From Himantopus leucocephalus (lineage: Eukaryota > Chordata > Aves > Charadriiformes > Recurvirostridae): a stretch of DNA of 64,000 nucleotides. Positions 1 to 13,156 of this stretch are shown piece after piece. Positions within the stretch are counted from its first letter, which is position 1. The number at the start of each line of letters is the position of its first letter. Position numbers and translations under genes: made by a program. A model generated the notes under the pieces. That model was given only the letters and a program-made list of their open reading frames with translations, did no database searches and was not told the DNA's origin. The stretch spans positions 30,662,716 to 30,726,715 of the forward strand of contig RSEF01000006.1 in assembly GCA_003993805.1 (NCBI GenBank), given 5' to 3'.

Positions 1-1973
1 AGCAAGAGAAAAGTCTCTAAGATTCAGCACTGGCCCTCTCAGTTCAAACTGGGATGTGCAGATACTACAAACAGGCAGAAGCCACACTGTCATCCCCCAC
101 TCCTAAACAATAAGCAAACACATACAACCAGTCACCTTCCACAAGCTCAAAGTTTCCTTAAAAATCTAATGATAAAAATCATAGTTTCATTTCCATCAGA
201 GAGAGATATTTCTATAGCTCTCCTTTCTCTGGTTATCTTCATGTGAGCAGTCATGAGATCAATAATATTACAGAATATTAAACTGTCATCAGCTTGGAAA
301 TACCTCCATAAACAGAAGCCACAATGAGTTTAGATATTGCCCTAGGGAGAAAAAAGTAAATAAATCCTGGTAAACGCAGCCTTGCAACAGAATAGTCAAA
401 GCCCAAAAGCAGTGTATGAGTAAGTAACTAAAAAACAAGCAAAAGAAGAAATTAGACCCCCCCCCCCAAAACCAGCAAGATTAATCTCATGTATTCAGCA
501 GGAGAACAATTCCAGAGCCCCGTTCCATCTGCCCCTTGCTTTATCGGGAGGTCCTAGGCACGCTGTTTGCCGCTTGGCCTGAATTACCATTCTCCTTCAT
601 AACTCAAAGGGTCTCAGGTGGCCTGCTGCTGGAAATACCCTTAATCCAGTGTCTTCTGTAAACTGAGACCACTACTCACTACGGGCAGAAACAGCAGAAG
701 AAACAACTTGTTGCTGTTTTTGAACTGCTTAGGGATTATACAACATCAAGTACTGCTTGAAATACAGCAACTGTAATACAGAAAGACGTGGGCATTACCC
801 CAAGCGTTTCGGGAACAGTGCACATAGCGCTCCTCTCTGCCTTCCATGACAGGCTGATAGCACTCCAGTTTGACACAGATCAATATCCAGGAGAAAGTTA
901 AGTATTTTTGGAGCTATCTAGCTGTATTTAACTAAAAACTACGGGTAAGACAAACAGAATTTCGTAGGTTCTAGCCATTCATTTTTCAGCATACAAATAA
1001 CTCAAGTGACCTTTTTAAAAAAACCTTTAGTAACATAGGAAAACAAATACTTCTAATTTCTTCTATATCACATTTATTTAGGAAGCAGGAGGACAGACTT
1101 ACAGCTATCACACTACTATGCTATTTCACCCACATTTGGAACATGAGAAACCTAACCGACACTCGGGCACTGGGCTTGAGGCACTTTTCAAAGTCTGGGT
1201 CTGCTGTATATGTGCTAGATACGGACTTTCCAAAAAGATAACAGGTTTAAAGGAAGTAAAAAACTCCACAGTATAGATGCCGCTACTCTGTTTTAGTTAC
1301 TTGGTTATTCCAATTTACTCTGGCACCTTTCTCCATGTTTGCCACCAGCTCTGCCACGTTCACCTCAAGCCTGAAGCCCTTTCACTGTATCTATCCTGTG
1401 CTATGCCAGGACTGAACGTGGCAGGTGCTGGTTGTTCAGGAGGAACCCTTCCCTTGTTTCACATCAGCCTAAATACTTTTCCATATTCTCACCTTTCATC
1501 CTACATACTGCAGTGAGAGAGTTACTTAATTCAGCCAGCTCTGTACTGTTGTCCATTAAACAGAAACTGTACGAAGGAGTCAGGATTGCCTCCTGCTTCA
1601 GAACACCCATCTTCAAAGGTGATGACTTCATAAGGAGTAGCTTCACAAGTATTTAATGCTTCATTAAACCTCTTTTTTGTAAAAAACCACGGCGAGCCCT
1701 TGTTGTGGTCACAGAGGGCTCAGTGGCATGATCAGGAGCTACTGAGAGTGCCCCAGGTCCTCGCTCTGAGGAGCGGGCAGGGCTCTCCCCATGCCCAAGG
1801 CAGCCCAAAGCCTGAGAACCCCTTTGCAGAACCGGGGCCGGCAGAGGCCTCTCCTGACAGGGACAGAGCTCAGCAGGAACCCACCTGCCAGCCACGCGGC
1901 TTCCTTATGGCTTTTAGGCAAATATAAATACAATTATGGAAATGTAGAGATACTTGTATCTGAGGGCAAGGCT

Positions 1974-2705
1974 CAGAGTGGAGGCCCAGTGAGCAGCAGG
2001 GCCAGACAGCCGGAGAGGCTCACAGAGTGGAGGTCCGTAGGATTACGAGGCACAGGGCGAAAGGAAGGGAGAGGCACAGAGAATGGCGGCCCACAGAGGG
2101 GGAGGCCCAGTGAGAGGGCAGAGACTCGCACAGTGGAAGACCAATGAGTGCATTTGAGGGAGCCCAAAAAGAGTAGGGTGTCTGAAAGCATGGGAAGCCA
2201 ATAAAAAAGTGTTAGGCTCCCATCACGGAGGCTTGTAGAGAGTTGCAGTGGCCCTAAGTTGTTGGACACCCCCCCCCAAAAAAAAATAGGGAGGCTCAGA
2301 GACTCAAAACCCTCAGAGGTTGAGAACAAGAGTCAATGAAGCCCAGAGCGGGTGGGAGGCTCACAACTGGAGCCCTCAAGAGAATGAGGCTCCATAAAAA
2401 GGGGAGTCCCAGAAAATCCCAGCCCACGGAAGGGGAGGCCCAGAGAGTCAGGGAGCCCCAAAAGCAGGACAGAATGAGTGAGGGGGAGCCAGAAAGGGAG
2501 GGAGGCTCATGCAGGGCGGCCTGAAGCAGTGGGAGGCTCAGAGGATGAGGTCCCATGGAGGTGGAGACCTAGAGAGCCAGGGAGGCCCATAGCGGGTGGG
2601 AGGCCCAAAGGAGAGTCTGGGAGGCCCAAAGGAGAGTCAGGCAGGCCCAAAGGAGCGGGACGCCCAGAGAACCCCGGTCTGTGGGAGGGGAGGCCCCCAG
2701 CAAGT
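1974..2705 (+). repeat. Degenerate purine-rich minisatellite (GGAGGCCCA motif)
   Basis: About 730 bases in which variants of GGGAGGCCCAnAGnG recur at irregular spacing, with G and A dominating the plus strand. The most regular part, near 2594-2660, is a 21-bp unit (GGGAGGCCCAAAGGAGAGTC plus one base) repeated about three times. Read on the minus strand this gives a 7-residue Leu-Pro-Asp-Ser-Pro-Leu-Gly repeat in a chance open frame. No protein function is implied. Confidence 0.75.
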
Positions 2706-2762
2706 GTGTGTGCATCTATGTATAGACACGCACGCATATATGGTGTGCGTGTAGGCGCGTGT
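2703..2762. repeat. Impure alternating GT/GC-rich tract
   Basis: GTGTGTGTGCATC, then CACGCACGCATATATGG and GTGTGCGTGTAGGCGCGTG: a decayed alternating purine-pyrimidine tract directly next to the minisatellite. Confidence 0.55.
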
Positions 2763-4058
2763 ATTGCTATTTCTTGAACTTCAGCAAAATCCAACCACAA
2801 GAAAAGCAAGTAAAGAAAATTTTGGATGCTCAGCTTAAAAGCTCCAGCTCGGCTTTTTCCGAGGGTCACAGTGTCAGCACGGCTGCTAGAGATATCCCTT
2901 GTCTCCTGCTCCCTTCCCTTCTGTAACGATCCTCTGCACCGCTCGCTCACTGAAGGCACCTCTCCTAAAATGTGTGTGTCTAAGGACCCCCTCACCCCAG
3001 GACATACCTCTCAGCAACCACCCTGAGTGTTTCTCTCGGATGTCAGTATTCTTTGGGGGGTTTTTTGGTGTTTGGTTTTTTTTAATGCAGGTGCTTATTT
3101 TAAGTAATCAAGTCAGTTAAAAGGAGCTTAATTTTCATAACTATCCCTAATGAAAGGCAGTGGTTGCTATTAACAGTTTAAAAAAAAATATCCAGATTTA
3201 TCCAAATCCTTGAAAAAGCACTTAGAACAAAAACTACAAAAAGATAGAATTTTCCTAAGTATTCTTATGCTATATTTCTTTTCATCACATCACACTATAC
3301 AACCTCAACATACGCTCGCCCCATATATGAAATAATGGGAAATACATACAACACAACTGAAACCAAGTCAACTATTTACACTGGATTTCTGAGTGGCTGC
3401 TAGGGCTATGCTTTCTCTTCCTATGTTTTGTGATTTTCCATAAAACACTTCATCTTGCCTGTTTAGTGTTGTTCCATTGTTTCCCAAATAAACAGGGAGA
3501 GGAAAAAAATCATCAAAGCAGCCAGAGTCTAATTATGGCCTAATTCACTATTCGGGGAATATGTGAAACTGACTGTCTACATAGAACTGTACGAAGCAAA
3601 TAAACCTGAAAATAATATTGAAAAAGCTAAGATTTTTTTCATCTCTTTCAGGTACAATTATCTATTGTGTAGCTTGTACTCAGCAAATGGTAGAAAAGAA
3701 AAAGAATGAGCATATAAGTATTCAAAGCAGAACATGCTCTTTTGCATCTTGTAGTGGTGGAAAATTCATTCCCCCCCTCAACCAAACATCTTGCATAATC
3801 TTTCTTTTGAGTTAAATTGTAGAAGTTTGCATATTGAATTTGTTCTGTGTGATGCTGATCACCTTGCTGTATGTACCTGTGTGATTCAGCCATTCCACCC
3901 CCCATTCTTTACCCTCCCCACCCACAAATCCTTCAGATATGGAGCATCGCGAATATACTGTAACTGGTCGATCGCAGGAAGCGTGACCTCTCATCACTGG
4001 TTCAAGGTACATTTGCACAAACTGACTCATGTCTAACAGATGAATATCAAGGTCTTAC

Positions 4059-4193
4059 CCTTGCAGGTGAAGCATTTGATGTGAAAGTGTCTGGCCTGAA
4101 CACGGAGTACTTCACCCTTACATGGCTCCCCACATTTATGGCAGTGGATGACCGGCTTTTCAGAGGGGTGGTGAGGCTCCTGAGGATGGGCCA
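4059..4193 (-). CDS. ABLIM1: ABLIM1 internal exon: start of LIM domain 1
   Basis: This 135-base exon has a clean acceptor (TTGCTTTACAG|TGG) and donor (AAGG|GTAAGAC), both phase 1. It contributes the last two bases of a Val codon, 44 full codons and one base. The peptide opens AHPQEPHHPSEKP, a signature I recall from human ABLIM1 (AHPQDPHHPSEKP) and not from ABLIM2 or ABLIM3. LIM ligands are visible at exon residues Cys17, Cys20, His37 and Cys40, spaced C-X2-C-X16-H-X2-C, followed by Cys43, the first ligand of the second finger. The rest of the domain must come from the next exon, which lies outside the window. LIM domains bind zinc structurally and mediate protein contacts at the actin cytoskeleton. 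The open frame that overlaps this exon in another register is spurious. ABLIM1 is much the best call. Confidence 0.96.
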
Positions 4194-5459
4194 CTGTAAA
4201 GCAAAACAATATGATTTAAGCCCAGACAAAAAGAATATTTTCTCCTGTACATAAATCTGTGTTCTCAGACGCTTTTCATCATGATACAAATGTATTTGTT
4301 CACATTTTACGCTCATCTAAAAAGTCACCATCATTTTTTTTTAAATACAGCCTTTTCACAAAGCAGTAATTTAAGCCATTCACATCAACTACTACCTCTT
4401 TCCACTGAGGCTGCCGTGGAAAGATGAGGAAAAATTCCCTCTGCAGTTTCAGTGCCACAAAGTGTTCCAAACTGCCTAAGGTCTTCTTTCCAACATGAGT
4501 ATGTGTAAACCATTCAATGAGCACACAAGGCAACAAGAACTGGGCTATTTTAATCCAAGAAAGAACACAATCCAAGCAAAAAGAATGAAAGGAAAGCAAT
4601 TCCAAATCGTGTTTTGGGAAATCAGATCAACCAGGTAGCCTGACTTCGCATGCAAATGACTATATTAAATATAAACAACAAACATCTCCATTTTGCTACA
4701 GCACATACCTAACACAGGCAAAGCACATCTAACGAGAAAAGAAGCCAATGTTATTTGTTTCTACTCCCATTACTTCTGGCAGAAACGACTCTCTGCATGC
4801 AAATTAGAGATATTAGGAGTAGATAAAAATGACCAAATTCCAGGTACTGCTAATTGATCAGCTATCCCACAGCCCCGAGCAGAGTTTGGATAGTAACAGG
4901 AAAGGTTTAGGTCAGCTTTATTGTGTATTTTATTGTCATAATGAAAGTTTCATTGCTCCACATTTGGCTTCCGTAAAAAATGTTTAACTTTCTCTTCAGA
5001 TGTGTCTTGTGGCAGCTTGGGGCCCCAATAGAAATGCACAGGTGTAAGCTAGAGCAAGATTGAGTCTCAACTGTACTGTCTGAAATGGGAAGCGTTACCC
5101 AGAATGTTCCCAAACAAAACTATGCGCCTTCAAATCTCCCTCCCACATCCCATTCTAGCAGGAGAAAATTGTCCTCCTTGTAATATTGTTCTAAAACTAG
5201 CGATGCTCATCAGAACATTTCTGAGAAAACATACCTCTCTGCCCACGCCTCTGTCTTTATACCATTCCTGTCCTGCTTTTCCTGGCCTGCAAAGGACTGA
5301 CTGCTGATGCACCCACATCACTCTCACTGTCACTGGGAATAGTCCGCATTATATTATCTCGGTGTTTTCTGGAGCTCTCTTTTCCTTTCCTAATCAATTC
5401 CTAACATCTCGCCAGCCAAGATTATGCTTTTTTTCAGGTTACTGCTTATGCAGCAACAT

Positions 5460-5509
5460 AACAGATACCTTGCTCATATTAACTAACAGATACCTTGCTC
5501 ATATTAACT
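5460..5509. repeat. Exact 25-bp tandem duplication
   Basis: The unit AACAGATACCTTGCTCATAT plus TAACT occurs twice back to back with no mismatch, indicating a recent local duplication. Confidence 0.9.
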
Positions 5510-7039
5510 GCACCAGTTTCCTCCCCTTCCTCAATGAATTTCCAGGGAAAAAGTCCCATCGCTTCATGAAGTCCTTCTATATTACTCTCCTTTATAAATG
5601 CCTTAGTGAAGAAATGCTGCTATCATTCTGCATTATATAAATACAAGTGTGATAATAAAAAAGCCCAATACGTGATTGTAACAGCATCAAGAATAGAGGA
5701 TAAGAAATATTCCAAGCAATAATTTCTGCTGTAAGTCTAGCCAAACTAACATGGCAGCTGCTATTTTGTTCTTCACCCCCCTCTACTCGAGCTCGAAGTT
5801 TTGAATACCTCCTCCTCTGGTAGCCTCATTTCAACTATTTGCCTTAAGCAGTTATTCAGCCCATACTGGTGAACAGAATGCATTTGGCAATGCCAACCAG
5901 TATTTCAATTAGCAGCTCCATTTAAATAAGAGCCCACTAAACGCCTTGCCTTGAGTGAACCTCATCTAATAGTCTGCAATGCAATGCTATTTCTGGAGTG
6001 GAAGTTATAATTCTTCCAAACAAGAGTATTAACTATTAACTCGTAACCAAGGAAACACATAGTTTATGCAATGAGAAAGAAAGAAAATAAGAGACAAAAA
6101 TAGAGCCAAGTGCTAGCAAATTAAATTATTATGAGGGAAATTTCCTCTCAGATCCAGACAGCCTGAGATGGGCCTGATGCCAACTGAAGGAAAAGTAACG
6201 GGATTTTTAAAGTTGCTCAAATGAGGAACTGGATCAAGGATTTGGGCAAACGCTCCCTAGGTCTTAAATGCTGCAGTGTGAAATCTGTAGCCACAACATT
6301 CCGCTCTCTCAAACTCACGTGTGGAGGGCACCCGAACATACTCTGCATGTCAGCATCCAGATTTTGTGGTATTGATCTAATGACAAGTTTTTACTCTTTA
6401 CTAGAGAGTAAATAAATGTTTCCAACACCAGTCCAATGATGCAACTTCTTTCCAGTTCTGCCTTTACAGCCATTTAAATGAATACAAGTACTGCTAGTTG
6501 CTATTTCCAGACCGATCTCTTAAGTGAAGCTAATTACGGTGCTTTGTCTTTCTGGCCTCAATTCGGCATTGCAGGTCAAGATTGAGTAACTGATTTTTCT
6601 CCTCCTGCAAGGAATTTCTTGCAAGCCTTTTCCTTTGGATATATGTAACACAGACAAGGCCTCCCAGTGGCAGAGGTGACCCTTCACAGTCATCAGTGAT
6701 GACAGAACAGGGAACTAAAGAAAAAGAAAGAGAAATACCTTTACAAGCAGCTCATGTAAATGTTTCTGACTGAATTCCAGCCAGCTTACCGGACATGTAA
6801 ATTGTGAGCTGCTTTGGGTCTGAAAACCCTGAGGTGCTAGGAGCTAGGCTTATCTCTGTACAGGCATTTTAAGTCTCAACACAGTAAGTATTTCGGGCTC
6901 TGCCTGCACCAACCCTCCCCACATCAACTGCATGCTGGAGGACATATTCTCAGGTATCATCCACCAGCAGCAGTGGTGCAATAAGGCAATTCTGTAGCAT
7001 GACTAAGACAATAGCAGACTCCAGCCAGTATAATCAGTG

Positions 7040-7310
7040 ACAGGACACTAATTTAGGATCTGGATAACCCGTGTTCCAACCCCTGCTCCACAACAGATAT
7101 CTGGGCTCTTTGGATGGCACACCCTTAACTCTAAAGGAGTAAAGTCTGACAGTGAAGTCCAGCTGAGACTCTGAGCCTGCAACCTATCAGCTTAAAATTA
7201 GATTATCTGAATGTTTTTGTTTCTCCATGTCTTGAGCGTCCCTGACTGTAAACCGGGTGTAACGGCACTGTCAGCCTCACCCTGCTGCGAGAATAAATAC
7301 AGATGACAAG
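7040..7310 (+). repeat. MIR-like ancient SINE relic
   Basis: The blocks 'ggatctggataacccgtgtt' / 'ccaacccctgctccac' and later 'tttttgtttctccatg' / 'ctgactgtaaaccgggtgta' follow the order of the tRNA-derived MIR consensus in sense orientation, with sequence inserted between them. Strongly diverged; boundaries approximate. Confidence 0.4.
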
Positions 7311-10300
7311 GTTCCCGGGCACTGGGACGGAAAGAGTCACATAAGCACCTGAGACAGTAAATCACTCCTGATGGTCACATATGCCACATCTGCTGTATTT
7401 CTGGAAGCACCATTCGTTGGAAAGTGTGTGAGAAGACAAACACTAACTTGAGGAGCTGCATTGGCCTTTAATGAAGTTTCAAATCCAAATACATTGACAC
7501 CATGACTATCTTCCAAATTAAAAGAACATAAATTAACAACATTCTGACGGAGAGATGCTACCAGAGCAACACATTCTTGGTCCAGTACTGGGGCTCACGA
7601 TTGTCTTCATATCATAAAGTTCATATTCACTGCATGGGGAGGGTAATATAAACACAAGTCAAGTAATTACCAGTTCCAGTATACTGATGGGAATTCATGC
7701 TTGTCTATCTACAAATCATGTCAGATTAAGTCAAGATGTGATTTTGTATCGGTTTAGCCCAACCAGTATAACAAGGTGCATAGATCCTTTTGTGTAAGAT
7801 TAAACACGATGTATTTATCAGACTAGCTTACATCAGCAAGGTGCAAACGCCTACTGACACAATGGATCTAGTTTCAAACAAATGCCATTCCATCAAAAGT
7901 ACCTAGGCCACCAACTGAGCTGTTTTTTTAAACTGGCTCTAGCTAAACTAGTGCAGTGCCTACACTTGAACAAAAGGATGCTGGAAGCAGGCACACAGAT
8001 CAAACAGGTACAACAATTTGAATATTTAGTCTTATTTTTATTCCTTCAGCACTTTTCAAGGTTAACTATGAAAGCTACAGTCCTTGTAGAAGTCTAAGTT
8101 GTCGCACTCTACAATTTTACGGAGACTAATTACAAAAGCTCATCAATAAAACTTTTCAAAAGTTCCAGGTTGCTTTATAACAGTTTTAACTTCCAATGCT
8201 ACCGGGCACTGCCTGAAGACATTTTTTTTCTTTATTAATGAACATACACGAGATATGTAAAGGTAAGCCATGTAAAGGTGTATAACATAAAATATACACA
8301 GAAGAGCTTTTCAAGCCAATCTAGGTTTACACTCCCACTCTTGCTTACAAGACCAGCTTAAATGAATAATTAATGCTTTCTTAAGCTCATTTGGGTTTCC
8401 AATAAGACAAATCAATGTCTCATTAAACATGCAATTTACCCAGAGTAACGTGTACACTGACTGGAACAACTGGGAAGCCTGGACTACATTGTTTAAGGCG
8501 GGGGGGGAGAAAAAAAAAATCAATAGCACCTTCGTTTATGAGGAAGGCAGTCTTTGTCACTGGAGTATTGCTTTTGCTAACATCACTCCACACACATATC
8601 GCCATGATTTTTGTCATTCCTTACGTTCCCTTGTGACTCATGCAATGTTGATTTCATTACATTTTGCAACTGCACTACACTGATGTAAATTCAAGGCAAC
8701 GCTACCAGCTTGAGAGTACTCATTAATGCATTTTGTCAAAACATCTCAAAATAATCCCAGTTCCGCAAAAAAAGAGAAACAATTAAAAAGAAAGAGATAG
8801 AAAAGACCAATAACAACCCAGTGTTCATATGAGAAACCGAAGGCACTTTCCGAGCAAAATGAAGGAATGAATTTACTGTGCAAAGTTTAAAACTCTTGTC
8901 AGTGCTTCTTTACGTAGAGCCGATCATTGTACAAAGGTTTAACAGCAATTACGTTTTGCTGCATCAGCCAGAAAAAGGACCCCAGTACTCATACCAAACC
9001 CTTCTGAAATGGAAATTACAGCAACTACCTGAAGAGTAATGGTTGTTGAATAAAAGAAAACATGGAGAACAAATACTGCAGCCTCCCTTATTGATGATTC
9101 TCTCCCTGAACACAGAACTGTGGGAACCAAAGGCTCAAGCTAAGTGACTCTTAGCTGCAGATTCATGCTGGCAAGACTCCATGTCTCTGCTGGAAGCCAC
9201 AGAATACTTCGGCTTTTTATTGGAAGTCAGAAAGAAGCTTCTGGGAAATGCCTTGCTATGCATATGCTGCAAAGTACAGGTCACAGCAAAATACGCTGTT
9301 CTGCTCTAAACTGAAGTAAAAAGCAGCGTCCCCTAAATTTAAACAGGAGGAATATGTGAGTTACTGTTCTTTTAAAAGTGAATTTTTGTAGTTTTCACAT
9401 TTGCATGCCTACCTTCACAAATAAACTTGAGAGTTATGCTCAGTCAACTCTAACCATGTTGTAGCAGGTGTAACTTCAAACTTCACACTAGGATATACAA
9501 TTTTTAGGACTTCTGCCTCCACAATCTCTGGGCTCTTTGGCGCAGCGCTGAGATCATGCTGTGCCATAGCAGCCCAGGCAAGGGGACCCTCAGGATTTGA
9601 CAGCCGCGCCCTTTATATCTTATGAGCGGCCTAAAACAGACAGCATGCTCTGAAACGCTAACTTTCAATTGGCTGCTGTGTTTTTTTGGCTGAAGACTGA
9701 ACTATTAAGAAGGAAAAATAGCGAACATTAAACAATGATGTGCAACAATTGCGTAGCTTTTTGCTAGCCTGTTTTAAATTTGCTAACTCCTTTCTGCTTT
9801 CAGGAATGGAGATGACTGTGCTAGAGATTGCCAAGGTAGTAAACGCAACCAAATCTTCCTAAAGGCACCAGTGTTCTCTGACCTGTCTCTCTGTAATACC
9901 TGATATGGCTTTGGCAGCCATCATTTCTTAAATTAATTTACAGGATTTGAAGTTCAAAACTTGAAGGTTTCAAAATAAAAATTCCCTCAGTCTCTGATGC
10001 TGTCAAGCAGCTGTACCGTGACTCCAGCCGGGCAGCTGCTTGCTTGGGACAGGACAGAGGTCGGCAGGCAGGCAGCGTGCACAGGACGACAAGCTGTGAA
10101 AAAAACTGTTCTGGGATGAAAGGCGAAGAGAGACACCAGAAAACAAAGTTCAAGAACCAGATCTGGCTTCTCACTTCTTCTCCATGCTCTCTTTGTAAAG
10201 AGAGAAGTAACTTTCTCCAGTCCTTTGTGTTTCTTGCAGAGGTGAACGTCTGTAACCTCTGGTTTGTGAAGCCTGCCTGTCTATAGCTTGGACACTCTCT

Positions 10301-13100
10301 GAGGAATTCCTCTTTCGTAAAAGCCCAGCACAGTGGAGCCTTGAGCAGTTACTGAAATACCTATTAAAAAGAAGGGATAAAAAGGCAGTGTCATTTTGCT
10401 TATCTGCAGACTCAGTTCTTGAATCTTAAATCTGTAAGAATCCTATCGGCTAAGGCGACCAAACACTGACCGAGACTGAAATCAAACCTCCCAGCTGTCA
10501 GGGACAGATAAAGAAGTTACTGCAGTCACTGCCACAGGTATCAGACAGCAATCTCTGGGAATTCAAGGATATCCCATAAGGAGGCACTCCCATAGAGAGA
10601 TAATAGTGAGCTGCATGCCTATACATGTATGAAAAAGCCTAAGGCAAAATCCTAGACTGTAGCTTGCTCATACTATTGCCATTCAAATCATTTCTGAAGA
10701 ATCATTTTAAAACTCCCTCTTCCTGTAAATGTATCTGTATTACTCCTACAGTGTGCCAATTTGTCTTAAAACTATTTTCGCTGTCTATATATAACCAGAG
10801 TAGCTATTTTGTAAAAAGGCAGAAAAGAAATCTTAAACTTGTAGTTATTCTGAATTCTTAAATGTTTTCTGATATTTTCAATAAAAGTATTGTCATTTTC
10901 CCCTTACAATGAGCCTGCTGCTGAAAACAGCAGAGGCAAACAGGACCGCAGTAGCAATCAGAACACTGCAGGACAGTGTCTCTTTTGGCACTGTAAAAGC
11001 CAGTGCCCCAATCACGGCGCCACACGGTACAAGCACAGACGTGAGAGCGCACTAGCTGGCCAACGCATTCATACCGACAGGGCAAGGCACCAGCAGCTCT
11101 CCCCCATGTTAACTCACACTCCTTTTTTGCGGGTGTTGGCGGGACGAAAGTTGGAGTTCAGCAAGTAAGGCCGCGCAGGAAAGAAGGCTGGATTCTGTGA
11201 GGAAGACACGTAAAGATGGATAGCATAGCCCACAGCTGTTCCAGTTTAGATCCAGGAAGAGGTACTACTAACCCCCCAGGCCTCTGTCTCTGGTCTTATC
11301 CCCTACTTAACAAAGGGAAGACCTAAGAAAAAGCGATACTTTCCTTATGTATCCTATTCAATTATCACCATAACACATGCTTCTCAGCCTCAGTTCTTCA
11401 GCTAGAATAAACAAAGTACACCAGAGGTACCTATCCTCAAAGCAGCATCTCACGGCCAGGCGTGGGGCTGACTACAAGATAGTAATGAACAGATTTGCAC
11501 CAATTCTCTCCATACCATCCCCACACTCCTTGGCAGGTACTGTAGCAACTAGAAGATTTTCACAAAACTAAACAGAGGACAAGGCACAGGTCCAGCCTAG
11601 ATATGGGATGCATTGCTACCTTGAGAAATAGATTCTTTAAAAAGAAAAATGAGCTAGAAAGACATTAAGAAGTTTAACTAGTTAAACAAGAATGATATGT
11701 TAGGGTAGTTCATAAGAAAAACATTTCAGAAAATGTTGTAAGTAAAGATATCGAACTTAATTTGCATGAAAATAGCATGCAAAGATTTCAATATCAGAAA
11801 TCAAATTTAAAAAAGGAAAGATGAAACATATACTATTTTTAAATAAGAAAGCTAGTATTTAAATACTTTCCTAAATATTTGTAAACATGCATAACACATG
11901 GAGAGAGCTGATGGAGCTAACAGAATGAAATAAAAAAATTAGAGAGACAAGTGCTAGGTAATAACCCAAAATATTAACACCTGTAACTTGAAATCAAAGT
12001 GAGAAGACTCCTATGTTATTTACAAACGAAAATAAAAAGCTTTGTGCCACATACATACAGACACATAAAAAGGCTAGGAAATAATGAGCTTTAAAATATA
12101 GTAAGGAAAAAAAAATTACATTTGTTTCATAGTTTTAGAACACAACTGCAAACACGCTTATTTTCTCTGTCGTTTCCCTGCTGTTTCCCATCCTCCTCCC
12201 ATCCCTCTTCCGTTATCTACAGCTTTGGTACTGCAATTAATTCCCCACAGAACAGCCTGCAAGATCAGGGCCTAAGGCCTGAGCCCTATAAAAATTTATG
12301 CATATGAATGGTTCAGTACTAAGGGAAATATTTAACACCAGCACCTGCATGATCCTATCTGAAAGGCGATCACCTTCTACAACATACAGAAAAAGCCTAA
12401 CTGCTAGAATAAATCTGTGATTGTTCTGTGATTAAAATAAATGTGCTTGATGGATCCAGTTTGCCATGCTTTTGATGCTGATTGAGAGATTAAGAAACAC
12501 ACCTTATTGCTAATTCAGCTCTACAATCCAGTTAAACTGTAGCAGTATTATTGATGCTGTTCTCAGTACAAAAGCTTCAGAGCCTATTCAGAAGAATTTG
12601 TCGTTCTCCAGAACAGCAGCAGTACTATTCTTTATGTGCTGAGCAACAACTTCCACCATGTCTGTCCACACGTGTTTGCCTTCGCTAACTCGGCAGGTGA
12701 ACAAGAGCGCATTCTATAGCATCTATACTGTAGAAACAAAATGACTTGACAAAATTATTCAATTTATATTTGTCACATGATGTATATTACATGACGATTG
12801 CTGTTTAAGAAAAATTATAATCCTTTCAAAGAAGAGTCACGAACAGCTTGTTAACTGAGTAGGATCAGGAGTTGTTTTAAGCTCAAACAGGGAAAGCAAG
12901 AGGCAGTTTTAAAACTATTTTCAGTAATGAAAAGGCACTAATCTTACAATGAAGTACGCAGCAAGCTAAGACGTGCTGTGAAACAGACGATGTTGAAACA
13001 AATGTTGACTAAGCTAAGCCAGTCTTTGAATTAAAAACTGCATTACTCAACACGATTGTTAACAGATGGATTACTGATTAGTGGTTAGCAAACCAAAGGG

Positions 13101-13156
13101 AAGAGGCATAAAGTGGAATATAAGAGGCATAAAGTGGAAGAGGCAAAAAGGAATAT
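13101..13156. repeat. Short imperfect tandem repeat
   Basis: AAGAGGCATAAAGTGGAA occurs twice, at 13101 and 13122, followed by a degenerate third copy (AGAGGCAAAAAGGAATAT). Confidence 0.75.

Larger units (their letters stand above)
1..4058 (-). other. ABLIM1: ABLIM1 intron following the LIM1 exon (partial)
   Basis: The donor at 4058-4057 opens this intron, which continues past the left edge. I looked for the next expected LIM1 segment (Val-Cys-Gly-Cys-Asp-Leu) on the minus strand and did not find it. The stretch holds a degenerate GGAGGCCCA-rich minisatellite at about 1974-2705, a short alternating GT/GC tract near 2703-2762 and a few C or A homopolymers. Nothing else was recognised. Confidence 0.85.

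Noticed and set aside
2507..2995. 162-codon minus-strand frame with a Leu-Pro-Asp-Ser-Pro-Leu-Gly repeat
   Set aside because: It is the purine-rich minisatellite read on the other strand. The repeat explains the open frame.
4047..4316. 89-codon minus-strand frame overlapping the LIM1 exon
   Set aside because: It is in a different register from the true LIM1 reading frame and crosses the splice acceptor.
9530..9650. CCTTTATATC near 9610, considered as a serum-response (CArG) box
   Set aside because: It lacks the closing GG of the CArG consensus and has no nearby transcription start.
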